Source: Candidatus Blautia intestinigallinarum
Lineage (GTDB): Bacteria; Bacillota; Clostridia; Lachnospirales; Lachnospiraceae
Direction: 5' to 3'
NCBI GenBank assembly: GCA_019112635.1
Contig: DXIX01000013.1
Coordinates: forward strand, 1 to 48,295
DNA length: 48,295 nucleotides
Shown here: one piece after another, positions 31,016 through 41,522 of the stretch
How positions within the stretch are numbered: the stretch's first letter is position 1
Layout: the number at the start of each line of letters is the position of its first letter
Made by a program: the position numbers and the translations under genes
The notes under the pieces: generated by a model
Database searches by the model: none
What the model saw: only the letters and a program-made list of their open reading frames with translations
Told to the model about the DNA's origin: nothing

Positions 31016-34000
31016 ATGTTTCTAACAGAGAGAAAGCTTGACAGAAGGATCAATGAGATCAGAGAATATAGTTACAGAGAAGTCAGCACCCTGGGAGAGT
31101 TTGCGGCATGTGAGGACAAAGAAAAAAGCATAAACCCCCAGGTGCCCACACAGTTCGAGGGATGGGATAAGATTTGTGTCGGGGACAGATGGAGCGGCCG
31201 TGACCGTTACTTGTGGCTGCACAAAGAGATCCAGATACCGGAATCCTGGAAGGGAAAAAGAGCTGTCGGTATTTTCGATTTCGGAAAGACTGGCGCCGGC
31301 AACAATTCCGGATTTGAGGCAATGTGTTATATCAATGAAAAACCCTATCAGGGCGTGGACGTCAACCACAAGGAAGTGTTCTTCCCGGAGGAACTGTACG
31401 GAAAGACCTTCCGTCTCACCTTCAGACTGTGGTCCGGACTGGAAGGCGGCGGTGTTCCTGCGCCGCAGGAGCACATGATTAAGCGTGCGGATCTGGCATA
31501 TCTGGATGAGAAAGTGGACGATTTCTATTATCTGGGAGCGATGGTTCTGGACACCGTACAGAATCTTGCCGACGCGGAGCCAGTGAAATATGAGCTGAGA
31601 AATGCTCTGGATCAGGCATGCAAGTGTATCGACTGGTCTTATCCTGGAAGTGAAGAATTTTATGAGTCTGTGCATCAGGCGGATGATCTGCTCAATGAGA
31701 AGATTGACGGGATGAAGAAGGACTCTTTGGTGAAAGTAAAATGTGTGGGCCACACGCATATTGATATGGCCTGGCTGTGGAGACTGAAACATACTCATGA
31801 GAAAGCATCCCGTTCCTTCTCCACAGTTCTGAGAATGATGGAAATGTTTCCGGAGTACATCTTTTTGCAGACTCAGCCTCAGCTGTATGCCTACATCAAA
31901 GAAGATTTTCCGGAGATTTATGAGGAGATCAAAAAGAGAGTACAGGAAGGCCGCTGGGAAGTGGACGGCGGCATGTGGGTGGAAGCCGACTGTAATCTGA
32001 CCAGCGGAGAATCCCTGACCCGTCAGATTCTGATCGGAAGCAAATTTATCAAGGATGAGTTCGGCAAAGAGGTGGAATATCTCTGGCTTCCGGATGTGTT
32101 CGGCTATTCCTGGGCCCTGCCGCAGATTTTGAAAAAATCCGGAATTGATATGTTCATGACCACCAAAATCAGCTGGAATCAGTATAACCGTATGCCGCAT
32201 GACACATTTAAGTGGAAAGGAATTGACGGCAGTGAGGTGCTGACTCACTTCATCACCACACCGGAGCCATGGAATGAACCAGGATCCTGGTTCTACACAT
32301 ACAATGGACTTCTGACTGCGAAGACGGTCAAAGGTGTGTGGGATGCTTACAGCGAGAAAGAGATGAATCAGGAACTTCTGATTTCATATGGCTATGGAGA
32401 CGGAGGCGGCGGAGTCAACCGTGATCTGCTGGAGAGAAGACGCAGAATCGATAAGATTCCGGGACTTCCTTCTCTGGAGACTTCCACAGCGGGAGAGTTC
32501 TTCCGTGATCTGAAAGAGACTGTGAAAAATACAGACCGCTATGTACATACCTGGGACGGAGAGTTGTATCTGGAATATCATCGTGGAACTTACACCAGCC
32601 AGGGATATAATAAGCGAATGAACCGGAAGATGGAACTGCTCTACCGCAAAGCGGAATGGCTGACTGCTATGCATGCGGTTCAGAGCAAAAAACTGGAACT
32701 GGCAAAGCAGGAGAAGTTGACAGAGGGATGGAAATTGATTCTCACCAATCAGTTCCATGATATTATTCCAGGCTCTTCCATCCATGAGGTATATGAGGAT
32801 TCCCGCAAAGATTATGCGAAAGTAGAGGCAATCGGAACGGAAGTGATCAATGATTATTTCCAGGACAGCCTGGACGAAGCAAAAGATGTGTGGACCGTAT
32901 ACAATGACTCCGGATGGAACCGGGATGAGATTGTAGCGATTCCTGCGGCAAAAGCCGGAAAGTTCGTGGACGGAGATGGAAATGTCCTGGAGACACAGTG
33001 CGAGAAAGATGTCACATATGTTCAGGTGAAAAATGTGCCTGCGATGGGACACCGGGCAGTCTTCTTCCGCGGAGAAGATCAGACAGGGGAAGAGACATCC
33101 GTTTCTCCTTTTAAGGTGGATGGACGTAAGATCGAGACTCCTTTTTATCAGATGATCATCAATGAGCAGGGACAGATTGAAAAACTGTACGACAAAGAGT
33201 ACGGCAGAAATGTATTGGCACCCAATGAGAGAGGCAATGTGCTTCAGATGTTCGAGGATAAGCCACTTGATAATGACGCATGGGATATTGATATTTATTA
33301 TCAGCAGAAAATGCGGGAAGTGACAGATCTTGTCAAATGAGAAGTCAAAGAATGCGGTTCTCTCAGACTGGTGATCGGTCTGATGTGGAAATACATGAAT
33401 ACCACCATCGAGCAGGATATGGTGCTGTATGCCGCAGACCGGAGAATTGACTTCCGTACAAAGGTGGACTTCCAGGAGAGACAGCAGCTTCTGAAAGCAG
33501 CGTTCCCGGTGGATATCCGGACCACTTATGCGACTTACGATATTCAGTATGGTAATGTGCGCAGACCAAACCACTGGAATACAAGCTGGGATCAGGCAAG
33601 ATTCGAGTCCGTTGGGCACAGATTCGCAGACCTTTCCGAGAGAAACTACGGTGTGGCCCTTTTGAATGACTGCAAGTATGGTTACGATGTGAAAGGCAAC
33701 CTGCTCAGACTCTCACTGCTGCGTTCCGGAAAACAGCCAGATCATATTCAGGATGTGGGAGAGCATGTATTTACTTATTCCCTGCTTCCGCATACAGGTG
33801 ATATTGTCAGCGGCGGTGTGGTGGTATCCGCCCATGCACTGAACAACCCGATGCTGATTTGCGAGGGAAAAGAAGAGAAGACAGAAGACACATTTATGAC
33901 GATAGATAATCCACAGGTGGAGATCGATGCGGTGAAGAAGTCAGAGGATGGAAAATATCTTGTGGTACGTTTCCATGACTACGCAGGATCCAGCCAGAAG

Positions 34001-34144
34001 GTGACTGTGAAACCGAACTTCTGCTTCCGCAGTTGGTCGGAGGGAGATTTGAGAGAACGCAGAATCGGTGAGATCTGTGGAGATGATGAAGTGACGATGA
34101 CACTTCATCCGTATGAGATTAAAACAGTGCTGTTTGAGTTTTAA
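31016..34144 (+). pseudogene. GH38 alpha-mannosidase interrupted by one in-frame TGA
   Basis: The reading frame encodes a normal-length GH38 alpha-mannosidase (1042 codons) except for TGA at 33338-33340. Sequence on both sides of the stop stays in the same frame and continues the family pattern (VTDLVK, stop, EVKECGSLRLV). The first 774 residues include the predicted zinc ligands H248, D250 and H581 and the nucleophile D360 in LPDVFGYS. The part after the stop (about 267 residues, with FPVDIRTTYATYDIQYG and NVRRPNHWNTSWD) is the C-terminal beta domain. The truncated product probably folds poorly. The enzyme would cut alpha-mannose from imported glycans. Sequencing error, real mutation or read-through cannot be separated here. 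Confidence 0.85.
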
Positions 34145-34166
34145 GATCGGTGAAAGGAGAAGACAT

Positions 34167-34853
34167 ATGTTTGGAGAGTTGTTCCATATAGAAAAGATTC
34201 TAGAGGTATGTGAGAGAATTTTGTATTTTCTGAAAGTTAATATTTTATTTTTGCTCAGCAATATCCCGGTTCTGCTGTTTTTCCTCTTCGTGGGAATTAC
34301 CAGCGTAAGGGAATACCTTCCGTTCTTTCTGTTGTGTCTTCTCCCGGTGGGACCGGCATTCTCAGCAGTGCTGTTCGCCATGAACCGTATGCTTCACGGG
34401 ACAGAGACCAGTGTCTGGAAAGATTACCGGACCGGATATACTGACGAGTTCGGCAAGAAGATTTTCCTGGCGGCAATCCAGATGGTTCTCCTTTGGATCT
34501 TCTGGACCAATGTGGAGTTCTTCAGTTTTCAAATGCCTTTTTTGCCACTGATGATTTTCTTCTTTCTCCTATTTGCCGGGACAGTATTAATGACACCCAA
34601 CCTTTATCTGCTGGCATCCAGATATCAGATGGCTGTGAAGGATTATCTGAGGGGAGCGGTTCTTCTGACAATTACAAAGCCGATATTGACATTCGGCAAT
34701 CTCGTGGCGGCGGTATTTGTTTTGATGCTGCTGGAGATTAAGGCCGGAACAGTTGTTCTGTTCATGGCGAGCATTTATGGATTTCTGGTTGTTTTTATGA
34801 ACCAGAAAGTGCTTCGCCTGTTGGACGAGCAGGCAGCCGGCGCAGAAAATTAG
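34167..34853 (+). CDS. YesL-family (DUF624) membrane protein
   Basis: A 228-residue protein with several hydrophobic helices (about 25-65, 95-150 and 155-205). It shows FGELFHIEKILEVCERILYFL and GPAFSAVLFAMNRMLHG, typical of YesL/DUF624 proteins, which sit beside YesMN two-component pairs and Lpl-type sugar transporters. The function is unknown, perhaps an accessory of the sensor or transporter. It follows the GH38 frame by 22 nt and ends in a perfect terminator. ATG 34167 has AAAGGAG 9 nt away. Confidence 0.85.
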   Translation: MFGELFHIEKILEVCERILYFLKVNILFLLSNIPVLLFFLFVGITSVREYLPFFLLCLLPVGPAFSAVLFAMNRMLHGTETSVWKDYRTGYTDEFGKKIFLAAIQMVLLWIFWTNVEFFSFQMPFLPLMIFFFLLFAGTVLMTPNLYLLASRYQMAVKDYLRGAVLLTITKPILTFGNLVAAVFVLMLLEIKAGTVVLFMASIYGFLVVFMNQKVLRLLDEQAAGAEN

Positions 34854-34875
34854 AGAGCTTAATGCTCTCTTTTTC
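34852..34875 (+). terminator. Terminator after the YesL-like gene
   Basis: AGAGAGC-TTAAT-GCTCTCT followed by TTTTTC. A TATAAT-like -10 for the next gene lies at about 34886-34892. Confidence 0.85.
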
Positions 34876-34929
34876 TGCATGTATGATATAATGTTATATA
34901 TTTATCGATTTGAAGAGAGACAAAGAGTT

Positions 34930-36642
34930 ATGAAAAACAAAAAACCGAGACAATTGTATTTGAAACTGTTCTGGACGTACATTGCGATTGCCTTTTTTAT
35001 TGTACTTTCTCTGACTGCATACTTTATCAGTGCTCTGGTGAGAGATACTCTGCACAGCCGGCAGGAGAATGGGCAGAAGATGGCCAGGGAGGCAGCGGCA
35101 CTGGTGGAGAATTATGCGGATACGGTGGACTATCTGTTCAGTGAGCTCTACCGGGATGAACAGGAGCTGGGGGATGTGCTTGCGTTTCTGAATATGGCCC
35201 CGGATGAGTATCAGGAGTATTCTCTGAATGAGTATTCCCAGTCCAACAGTCTGCAGTACAGAGGAATCCAGCTGTTTGTCACCCATGCGTTCGAGGCTTA
35301 TCCGAGAATGGAGAGAATCGAGTTATTGAGTCTGGGAGAGGAGCAGGTTACTTCTTTTCTGCCGGAAAATGAGGTGCATCCTTACCGGGATGGAAGCCTT
35401 TTGATCAGACAGCTTCAGGATCCTGACTATGTCCAGGAGGGCAAGCTTCAGTTTGTTCGAAATATTCTGGATCCCGATACACTGAAGCAGGAAGGTGTTC
35501 TGGTGTTCACTTTTCCCTTTGAGGACCGTATCCAGGAACTGGTAGAGGGCAGTGACTATATGGAACTGGCTGTCACAAAGAATAACGAGACCCTGGTGTG
35601 TACATCGGGGGAGATCACCGGCTGGGAAAGTCTGACCGAGAGCGGTGTGTCGAGGCAGCAGATTCCCGGAACGGATGTCTATAAAGAGCAGGAAGAAGAA
35701 TACCAGATCTATGGAATTTTGAACCGGAAGGCTGCGTCTATGATTTCCCCCACTGCTTTTCTGGCTGTCGCAGGGGTGGGACTGGCGATTTTTGCCTGCG
35801 GAGTTTTCTGCATCAATATTTATATCCGGCATCTGACAGACCGGGTGGATGTGATTCTCTCAGGTATGCACCAGGTGACAACAGGAAATCTGCAGGTTCG
35901 CCTCAAGGTACGGGAAAACGGGGATGAGCTGGATATGATTTCCGGCAATTTTAATGAGATGTGCAGAAAATTGGATGACTATATTCAGAAGAGCTATCTT
36001 GCTGAGATTGAGAAGAAGAATGCGCAGCTCCAGGCTCTGCAAAGTCAGATCAATCCGCATTTTCTGTACAATACGCTGGAGGCAATCCGGATGAAGGCAA
36101 TCTGTAATGGAGATAAGGATGTGGGAAAGATGCTCTACAGCATGTCGGTATTATTCCGAAGCCAGCTCAAGGACGCAGACTGGATCCCCATCAGACAGGA
36201 GCTGGATTACTGCAGGCAGTATCTGGAATTATTTGAGTACAGATACAATGGAATTTTCACATATCAGATCGACTGTCCGGAGGAATTGCTGGAGCAAAAA
36301 GTGATCAAGTTTATTCTGCAGCCGATTGTGGAGAACTATTTTGTACACGGGATCCGAAGACAGGATCAGGATAATGAGATCAGCATCCGCGTCCGGCGCG
36401 CGGAAAAAGGAATTGTGTTTCAGATTATTGACAACGGCACGGGTATGGAGACAGCTCAGATGGAACAGAAAAACAGGGAACTGAGACAGAATGAGTATCG
36501 AAAAACACAATCCGTGGGAATCGAAAATGTAAACAGAAGAATAAAAGCAGTTTACGGAAACGGCTATGGAATCATACTGGAACATGCAAGAGGCGGGGGC
36601 CTTTCCATGACTGTCATGGTGGGAATGGAGAAAGAAAAATGA
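34930..36642 (+). CDS. YesM-type sensor histidine kinase
   Basis: A 570-residue membrane kinase. A helix at about 15-37 precedes a large extracellular sensor (about 40-275), a second helix (about 280-305), a HAMP domain (about 306-360) and the His_kinase domain with H377 in SQINPHFLYNTLEAI. The ATPase domain has LQPIVENYFVHG and IIDNGTGM. It is of the LytS/YesM class, which pairs with AraC-type YesN regulators to sense sugars or oligosaccharides outside the cell. The stop overlaps the regulator start. The start at 34930 is inferred; a ribosome site is weak. Confidence 0.88.
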   Translation: MKNKKPRQLYLKLFWTYIAIAFFIVLSLTAYFISALVRDTLHSRQENGQKMAREAAALVENYADTVDYLFSELYRDEQELGDVLAFLNMAPDEYQEYSLNEYSQSNSLQYRGIQLFVTHAFEAYPRMERIELLSLGEEQVTSFLPENEVHPYRDGSLLIRQLQDPDYVQEGKLQFVRNILDPDTLKQEGVLVFTFPFEDRIQELVEGSDYMELAVTKNNETLVCTSGEITGWESLTESGVSRQQIPGTDVYKEQEEEYQIYGILNRKAASMISPTAFLAVAGVGLAIFACGVFCINIYIRHLTDRVDVILSGMHQVTTGNLQVRLKVRENGDELDMISGNFNEMCRKLDDYIQKSYLAEIEKKNAQLQALQSQINPHFLYNTLEAIRMKAICNGDKDVGKMLYSMSVLFRSQLKDADWIPIRQELDYCRQYLELFEYRYNGIFTYQIDCPEELLEQKVIKFILQPIVENYFVHGIRRQDQDNEISIRVRRAEKGIVFQIIDNGTGMETAQMEQKNRELRQNEYRKTQSVGIENVNRRIKAVYGNGYGIILEHARGGGLSMTVMVGMEKEK

Positions 36643-37787
36643 AAAAAAGGGTAATGCTGGTAGAGGACGAGGAATTTATCCTCCAGGGAATCTTATGTAT
36701 CGTGGACTGGAAAACCATCGATATGGAGGTGGCATACACGGCACACAACGGAAAAGAGGCGTTGGAGAAATTCAGGGAAGATCCGGTGGATATTATCGTG
36801 ACGGATGTGGAGATGCCGCTGATGGATGGATTGGAGCTGATCCGGGAGATACGAAAAAGCAATAGGCGGGTCAGATGTCTGATATTGTCCGGATACGACG
36901 AATTTGAGTACGCCAGGACGGCACTCAGTCTGGATGTGGAGCGGATTTTCGGGGAGATTCAGAACCAGATCGAGAGCGAGAGCGGAATTATGACCTTTCT
37001 TGCCGCAGGGAACGGAATTCATTCCTATGAGGAGCTGCCGGAGAGCTATCAGAGTATGAATCATCTTCTCAGGTACCGGATCATGACGGGATGGGGAAGA
37101 TGTGTCAGTGCGCAGAGCATTGCCCGAAAGGGAAATACAGGGATCAATGTGGATCTTGCCTATCTGCGCAAGAAGATTCTGGAGAAGGATCAGGACGGCG
37201 CTTTGCAGTATCTGGAGGAAGTCTTCGTGGGACTGGTGGAATCGGGATCCGACATTGATGCGGTATATCAGAATGCCCTGAAAGTTGTGCTGCTGCTTCA
37301 GGACATAAAGTCCGAATACAAGATCAGCGACTCCAAGACGGTGAGGAGCCTCACAGAGATTTTTGACCATATCTATCAGGTGGAGGATATCGCAGGTATG
37401 AGAACCGTGCTTGTCCTGGAAATCTCAGCGGTGATCATGGCCCTCCACACGGAAGACTCCCATTACACACCGGTGATCCGGGAGATTTTGAGTTATATCC
37501 AGGTGAATTACAAGGAGGATCTGAGTCTGAAGATTCTCTCCTATAAGTATCATATGAATGCATCCTATCTGGGACAGATTTTCCAGAAGGAAGTGGGGTG
37601 TTCCTTCAATCAGTATCTGAGCAATCTGAAGAACGAAAAAGCGAAGGACATGATCCTCAATACCAATATGAAGATCAACGATATCGCGAAAGAAGTGGGA
37701 TATCTGGACACCAGTTATTTTTACCGTAAATTCAAACAATGTTATGGGGTGTCCCCTGCATCCCTCAGAGGTATGAAAAAGTATTAA
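36639..37787 (+). CDS. YesN-type AraC response regulator with an internal deletion
   Basis: A 382-residue regulator, well short of the usual 500 or so. The receiver begins normally with LVEDEEFI, phosphoacceptor D56 in IIVTDVEMPLMDG and S84 in LILSGYDEFEYA. At about residue 98-101 it jumps to ERIFGEIQNQIESESG. The last strand and helix of the receiver, including its conserved Lys-Pro, and the first part of the middle domain are missing. The C-terminal AraC HTH (about 285-382) is intact: LSLKILSYKYHMNASYLGQIF and INDIAKEVGYLDTSYFYRKFK. The frame is not broken. It may still bind DNA but control by phosphorylation is doubtful. The ATG overlaps the yesM-like stop. Confidence 0.85.
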   Translation: MKKRVMLVEDEEFILQGILCIVDWKTIDMEVAYTAHNGKEALEKFREDPVDIIVTDVEMPLMDGLELIREIRKSNRRVRCLILSGYDEFEYARTALSLDVERIFGEIQNQIESESGIMTFLAAGNGIHSYEELPESYQSMNHLLRYRIMTGWGRCVSAQSIARKGNTGINVDLAYLRKKILEKDQDGALQYLEEVFVGLVESGSDIDAVYQNALKVVLLLQDIKSEYKISDSKTVRSLTEIFDHIYQVEDIAGMRTVLVLEISAVIMALHTEDSHYTPVIREILSYIQVNYKEDLSLKILSYKYHMNASYLGQIFQKEVGCSFNQYLSNLKNEKAKDMILNTNMKINDIAKEVGYLDTSYFYRKFKQCYGVSPASLRGMKKY

Positions 37788-37843
37788 AAAAGTGGAGAAA
37801 TTCTTGTTCTGTGAAAAACAGTGTGAGAATTTCTCCACTTTTT
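37786..37843 (+). terminator. Terminator after the YesN-like gene
   Basis: AAAAAGTGGAGAAATTCT pairs perfectly with AGAATTTCTCCACTTTTT around a 21-nt loop. Confidence 0.88.
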
Positions 37844-37915
37844 AGGTGAAATTTTCCTAGAAAATGTGCAACGAATCTATAAGTTTTCGACTGGGAGAAA
37901 CCGGGGGTTTTCACG

Positions 37916-37921
37916 TATAAT
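37916..37921 (+). promoter_or_regulatory. -10 box of the ABC transporter operon
   Basis: A perfect TATAAT without a recognisable -35 at the right distance, which fits an activator-dependent promoter. GTTTTC occurs twice upstream (37883 and 37907). Transcription would start about 60 bp before the first permease. Confidence 0.4.
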
Positions 37922-37985
37922 ATTCCTGTAGTAAGAACGCAGGGATGACGGCCGGCAGTTATCTGTGCGAAGAGGAGGTTGCGAA

Positions 37986-38951
37986 GTGAAAGAGAAGAAA
38001 CAGGGGAATCCTGAAAAAAAGAAAAAGCAGGGGTTTCTGACAAAACTGAAAATGAACAAAGAACTTTTGATTCTCAGCGCACCTGGCGCAGTCTGGTTCC
38101 TGCTTTTTGCCTATCTGCCTTTGTTCGGTATCCTGGTCGCATTCAAGCAATACCGGCTGTCCGGTAACTTTTTTGAAAGTTTGATCACCAGCAAATTTGT
38201 TGGTCTGGACAACTTCAAATTTCTGTTCAGCAGTGGAGACGCATGGATTATCCTGAGAAATACCGTTCTTTATAACGCGGCGTTCATTATCCTGGGTGTG
38301 GTGCTCCCGGTTATTGTGGCGCTGCTGCTGAATGAACTGAGAAACAAAGGAATGGCGAAGATTTATCAGAGTTCCATGTTCCTGCCGTACTTCCTTTCCT
38401 GGGTTGTTGTCAGCTACTGTGTTTTTGCCTTCTTAAATCCGGAAAAAGGATATTTTAATTCCATTATTCAACAGTTCGGCGGGGAAGGAATTTCCTGGTA
38501 TACAGAGAAAGGGCTGTGGCCTTTTATCATCATCTTCATGAGTCAGTGGAAGGGAATCGGCTACAATACAGTCGTGTATCTTGCTTCCATCTGCGGAATC
38601 AATAAGACTTATTATGAGGCAGCTGTCATTGACGGTGCCACAAAATGGCAGCAGATGAAATACATCACACTGCCGCTGCTGAAACCTGTCATCACGATTC
38701 TTCTGATTATGGCAGTGGGCGGAATCTTCAAATCCGATTTCGGTCTGTTCTATCAGCTCCCGAGAGATTCAGGACCGCTCTATCCGGTGACAAACGTTTT
38801 GGATACATATATCTTCCGTGCTCTGCAGACAAATGGTGAGATTGGAATGAGTTCTGCTGCGGCACTGTTCCAGTCTGTGGTTGGATTTATCATGATCATG
38901 GGAGCGAACAAGCTGGTGTCCAAGATCGATGAAGAAAATGCGTTGTTCTAA
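37986..38951 (+). CDS. ABC transporter permease (LplB-like)
   Basis: First membrane component of a carbohydrate ABC importer. After a basic N-terminus (about 1-25) there are about six hydrophobic helices. Typical motifs are LLILSAPGAVWFLLFAYLPLFGI and the EAA loop YYEAAVIDGATKWQQMKYITLPLL. It is close to the LplB/YtcP class that imports complex oligosaccharides. The GTG at 37986 is preceded by AGAGGAGG 7 nt away; the frame is open from 37965 but with a poor start. No ATPase gene is in the locus. Confidence 0.9.
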   Translation: MKEKKQGNPEKKKKQGFLTKLKMNKELLILSAPGAVWFLLFAYLPLFGILVAFKQYRLSGNFFESLITSKFVGLDNFKFLFSSGDAWIILRNTVLYNAAFIILGVVLPVIVALLLNELRNKGMAKIYQSSMFLPYFLSWVVVSYCVFAFLNPEKGYFNSIIQQFGGEGISWYTEKGLWPFIIIFMSQWKGIGYNTVVYLASICGINKTYYEAAVIDGATKWQQMKYITLPLLKPVITILLIMAVGGIFKSDFGLFYQLPRDSGPLYPVTNVLDTYIFRALQTNGEIGMSSAAALFQSVVGFIMIMGANKLVSKIDEENALF

Positions 38952-38968
38952 CAGGAAGGAGGAAGATC

Positions 38969-39931
38969 ATGTCCATCAGCAAAAGAGAAGAGTGGGCACA
39001 GGAGAAAAGGATCAAGAAGATCGAAGCCAAAGAGTGCGAATATAATATGATCAGAAAGCCTACCAATGTTTTGTTTAATGCGATTCTGACCATCTTGTCT
39101 CTTTTGAGCCTGATTCCGTTCGTATTTGTAATCATTATTTCACTGACCGATGAAGAGTCCTTAGCTATGAATGGATACCGGTTCATTCCAAAGAAATGGA
39201 GTCTGCATGCGTATAAGTATATCATTGACGCGGGCGAGAGCATTATACGAAGCTATGGTGTCACCATCCTTGTGACGGTTGTGGGAACCATCCTCGGCCT
39301 GTTCCTGATCGGAACGTATGCTTATGCCCTGTCCAGAAGAACTTATGCATTCCGTTCCTTTTTCACAAAGGTGATCACAGTGCCGATGCTTTTTTCCGGC
39401 GGTATGATCGCGAACTACTTGATCGTGACAAAGGTTCTGATGCTCAAGAACAGTGTGTGGGCGCTGATTCTGCCGTTGGCGATGAACTCGTTTAATATCA
39501 TCGTCATGCGTACATTTTTTAAGACGAGTATACCGGATTCGGTTGTGGAATCAGCTAAGATTGACGGTGCTTCCGAGTGGAGGCTGTTCTTTAAGATTGT
39601 CATTCCCATGGCTCTGCCGGGACTTGCCACCATCGGTTTGTTCCTGACACTGGGGTACTGGAATGACTGGTTTAATGCTATGATGTATATCGACAATCAG
39701 GATTGGATTCCGCTGCAGTATCTGTTGATTAAGATTGAGAGTTCCATCGACTTTCTTGCAAGCAACAAGTCGCTGATGGGAGTGGAAGGAATCCAGGCGG
39801 CAGCCAATATGCCAAAAGAGACCATCAAGATGGCGATTGTCGTGATTTCTACGTTGCCGATTATCTTTGCTTATCCGTTTTTCCAGAGATATTTCGTAAA
39901 CGGACTTACCATCGGCGCGGTAAAAGAGTAG
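38969..39931 (+). CDS. ABC transporter permease (LplC-like)
   Basis: Second membrane component, 320 residues, with about six helices. The EAA loop is VVESAKIDGASEWRLFFKIVIPMALPG, and LLSLIPFVFVIIISLTDE and GLFLTLGYWNDWFNA are typical of the class. It follows the first permease by 17 nt with AGGAAGGAGG at its start, and the two form the translocation channel. The usual shared MsmK-type ATPase probably powers it from elsewhere. Confidence 0.92.
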   Translation: MSISKREEWAQEKRIKKIEAKECEYNMIRKPTNVLFNAILTILSLLSLIPFVFVIIISLTDEESLAMNGYRFIPKKWSLHAYKYIIDAGESIIRSYGVTILVTVVGTILGLFLIGTYAYALSRRTYAFRSFFTKVITVPMLFSGGMIANYLIVTKVLMLKNSVWALILPLAMNSFNIIVMRTFFKTSIPDSVVESAKIDGASEWRLFFKIVIPMALPGLATIGLFLTLGYWNDWFNAMMYIDNQDWIPLQYLLIKIESSIDFLASNKSLMGVEGIQAAANMPKETIKMAIVVISTLPIIFAYPFFQRYFVNGLTIGAVKE

Positions 39932-39999
39932 GGGAATTCTGAGCTTGAAAAAGAATCAGATGAAAAAAAGGAAATATAAATGATAATGGGAGAAGAAAA

Positions 40000-41496
40000 A
40001 TGAAATATGGAAAAGTGAAACGTATACTGGCAGGCGGCTGCGCAGCGGTTATGGCTGCCGGACTGCTCTCAGGATGCGGAAAGGAAACCGAGACAAATTC
40101 AAACGGTGAAGAGATTGTGGAGCTGACATGGTATCAGGTTGGCGATAACCAGAAGGATGATGAGATGGTTCTGGAAGAAGTCAACAAATATACCGAAGAA
40201 AAAATTGGCGTGAGATTAAATATTGTAAAAGTTGGCTGGGGAGATTACAACCAGAAAATGCAGGTGGTGATCAACACTGGTGATGAGTGGGATATGTGCT
40301 TCACCTGTTCCTGGACCAACGATTATCTTCAGAATGCTCAGAAGGGTGCCTTCCTTGCGCTGGATGACCTTCTTCAGGAAGAAGGAAAAGAGATGTATGA
40401 CCAGATCGATCCGAGATTCTGGGAGGCTGCTAAGGTAGGCGGAGAGATCTATGGTGTGCCAAGTGAGAAAGAGATCGGCAGCATGCCAATGTGGGTATTT
40501 ACAAAAGAATATGTGGACAAATATAATATTCCATATGAAGATATCCATTCTCTGGAAGATCTGGAACCCTGGCTGGCTCTGATCAAAGAGAAAGAACCTG
40601 ATGTAGTGCCGATGTATCTGACAAAAGATTACTCTGCACCTACTTATATGGATAAAATTCAGGATCCGGTGGGTATCGAGTACGGAGATGACAGTCTGAC
40701 TGTGAAGAATGTGTTCGACACAGAGAAGATGCAGTCCACTCTGGATACCATGCGTAAGTACTATGAAGCCGGATACATCAACAAAGATGCGGCAACCGCA
40801 TCCGACGACAAATCTGTGAAACGTTTTGTGACAAAAGGTGACGGACAGCCTTACGCAGAATTGATCTGGGCAAAAGACTTGGGATATGATGTGGTGGCTT
40901 CCTCCATTATGGACACTCAGGTGACCAATGCGTCTGCCCGTGGAGCGCTGACAGCGATCAACAAGAATTCCGAGCATCCGGAAAAAGCAATGGAATTCAT
41001 CAATCTGGTCAATACCGATCAGTATCTGAGAAACCTGCTCAATTACGGTATCGAAGGCGTGCACTGGGAGAAAGTAGATGTTCCTCAGGAAGAGCTGGAT
41101 GCGGCAGAGGGCAAACCATATATCTATGACTGCAAAGTAAAACTGGATCCGGAGAAATCCAAAGATTACTCCGTACCGTACTATGTACAGGGCGGTCTGT
41201 TTAACACATATGTGCTGGACAATGAGCCGATTGACAAGTGGGCAACCTTCAAAGAATACAACGACGCAGCGGAGGAAGCACCATCCTTTGGATTTGACTT
41301 CGATCTGAGCAATGTGAGCACCCAGGTGGCGGGCTTCAGGAATGTCCTGGATGAATTCGGTAAATCCTTGTACACAGGAAGTGTGGATCCGGAGGAATAC
41401 CTGCCGCAGCTTGACAAGAAGATGCAGGCAACCGGAATCAATGATGTCATCGATGAGATGCAGACACAGATTGATGACTGGAAAGCAGAGAAATAA
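40000..41496 (+). CDS. Oligosaccharide-binding lipoprotein of the ABC importer
   Basis: An extracellular solute-binding protein of 498 residues. The signal peptide ends in a lipobox LLSGC with lipidated Cys at residue 26. The mature part opens EIVELTWYQVGDNQKDDEMV, and TGDEWDMCFTCSWTNDYLQNA plus KGAFLALDDLL are typical of the large family used with LplBC-type permeases. It delivers oligosaccharide to the permeases; from the neighbours a mannose-containing glycan is likely. It lies 68 nt after the second permease with GGGAGAAG before the ATG. Confidence 0.9.
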   Translation: MKYGKVKRILAGGCAAVMAAGLLSGCGKETETNSNGEEIVELTWYQVGDNQKDDEMVLEEVNKYTEEKIGVRLNIVKVGWGDYNQKMQVVINTGDEWDMCFTCSWTNDYLQNAQKGAFLALDDLLQEEGKEMYDQIDPRFWEAAKVGGEIYGVPSEKEIGSMPMWVFTKEYVDKYNIPYEDIHSLEDLEPWLALIKEKEPDVVPMYLTKDYSAPTYMDKIQDPVGIEYGDDSLTVKNVFDTEKMQSTLDTMRKYYEAGYINKDAATASDDKSVKRFVTKGDGQPYAELIWAKDLGYDVVASSIMDTQVTNASARGALTAINKNSEHPEKAMEFINLVNTDQYLRNLLNYGIEGVHWEKVDVPQEELDAAEGKPYIYDCKVKLDPEKSKDYSVPYYVQGGLFNTYVLDNEPIDKWATFKEYNDAAEEAPSFGFDFDLSNVSTQVAGFRNVLDEFGKSLYTGSVDPEEYLPQLDKKMQATGINDVIDEMQTQIDDWKAEK

Positions 41497-41522
41497 AAAT
41501 CTATAAGGAAAACAGGGATACA

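Noticed and set aside
33338-33375. Selenocysteine at the GH38 TGA
   Set aside because: The residue is not near the catalytic site, GH38 enzymes do not use selenocysteine, and the short GAGAA/TTCTC hairpin after the TGA does not resemble a convincing bacterial SECIS.
31022-33619. Long minus-strand frames opposite GH38
   Set aside because: They mirror the codon structure of a well-supported GH38 gene and show no family pattern or ribosome site.
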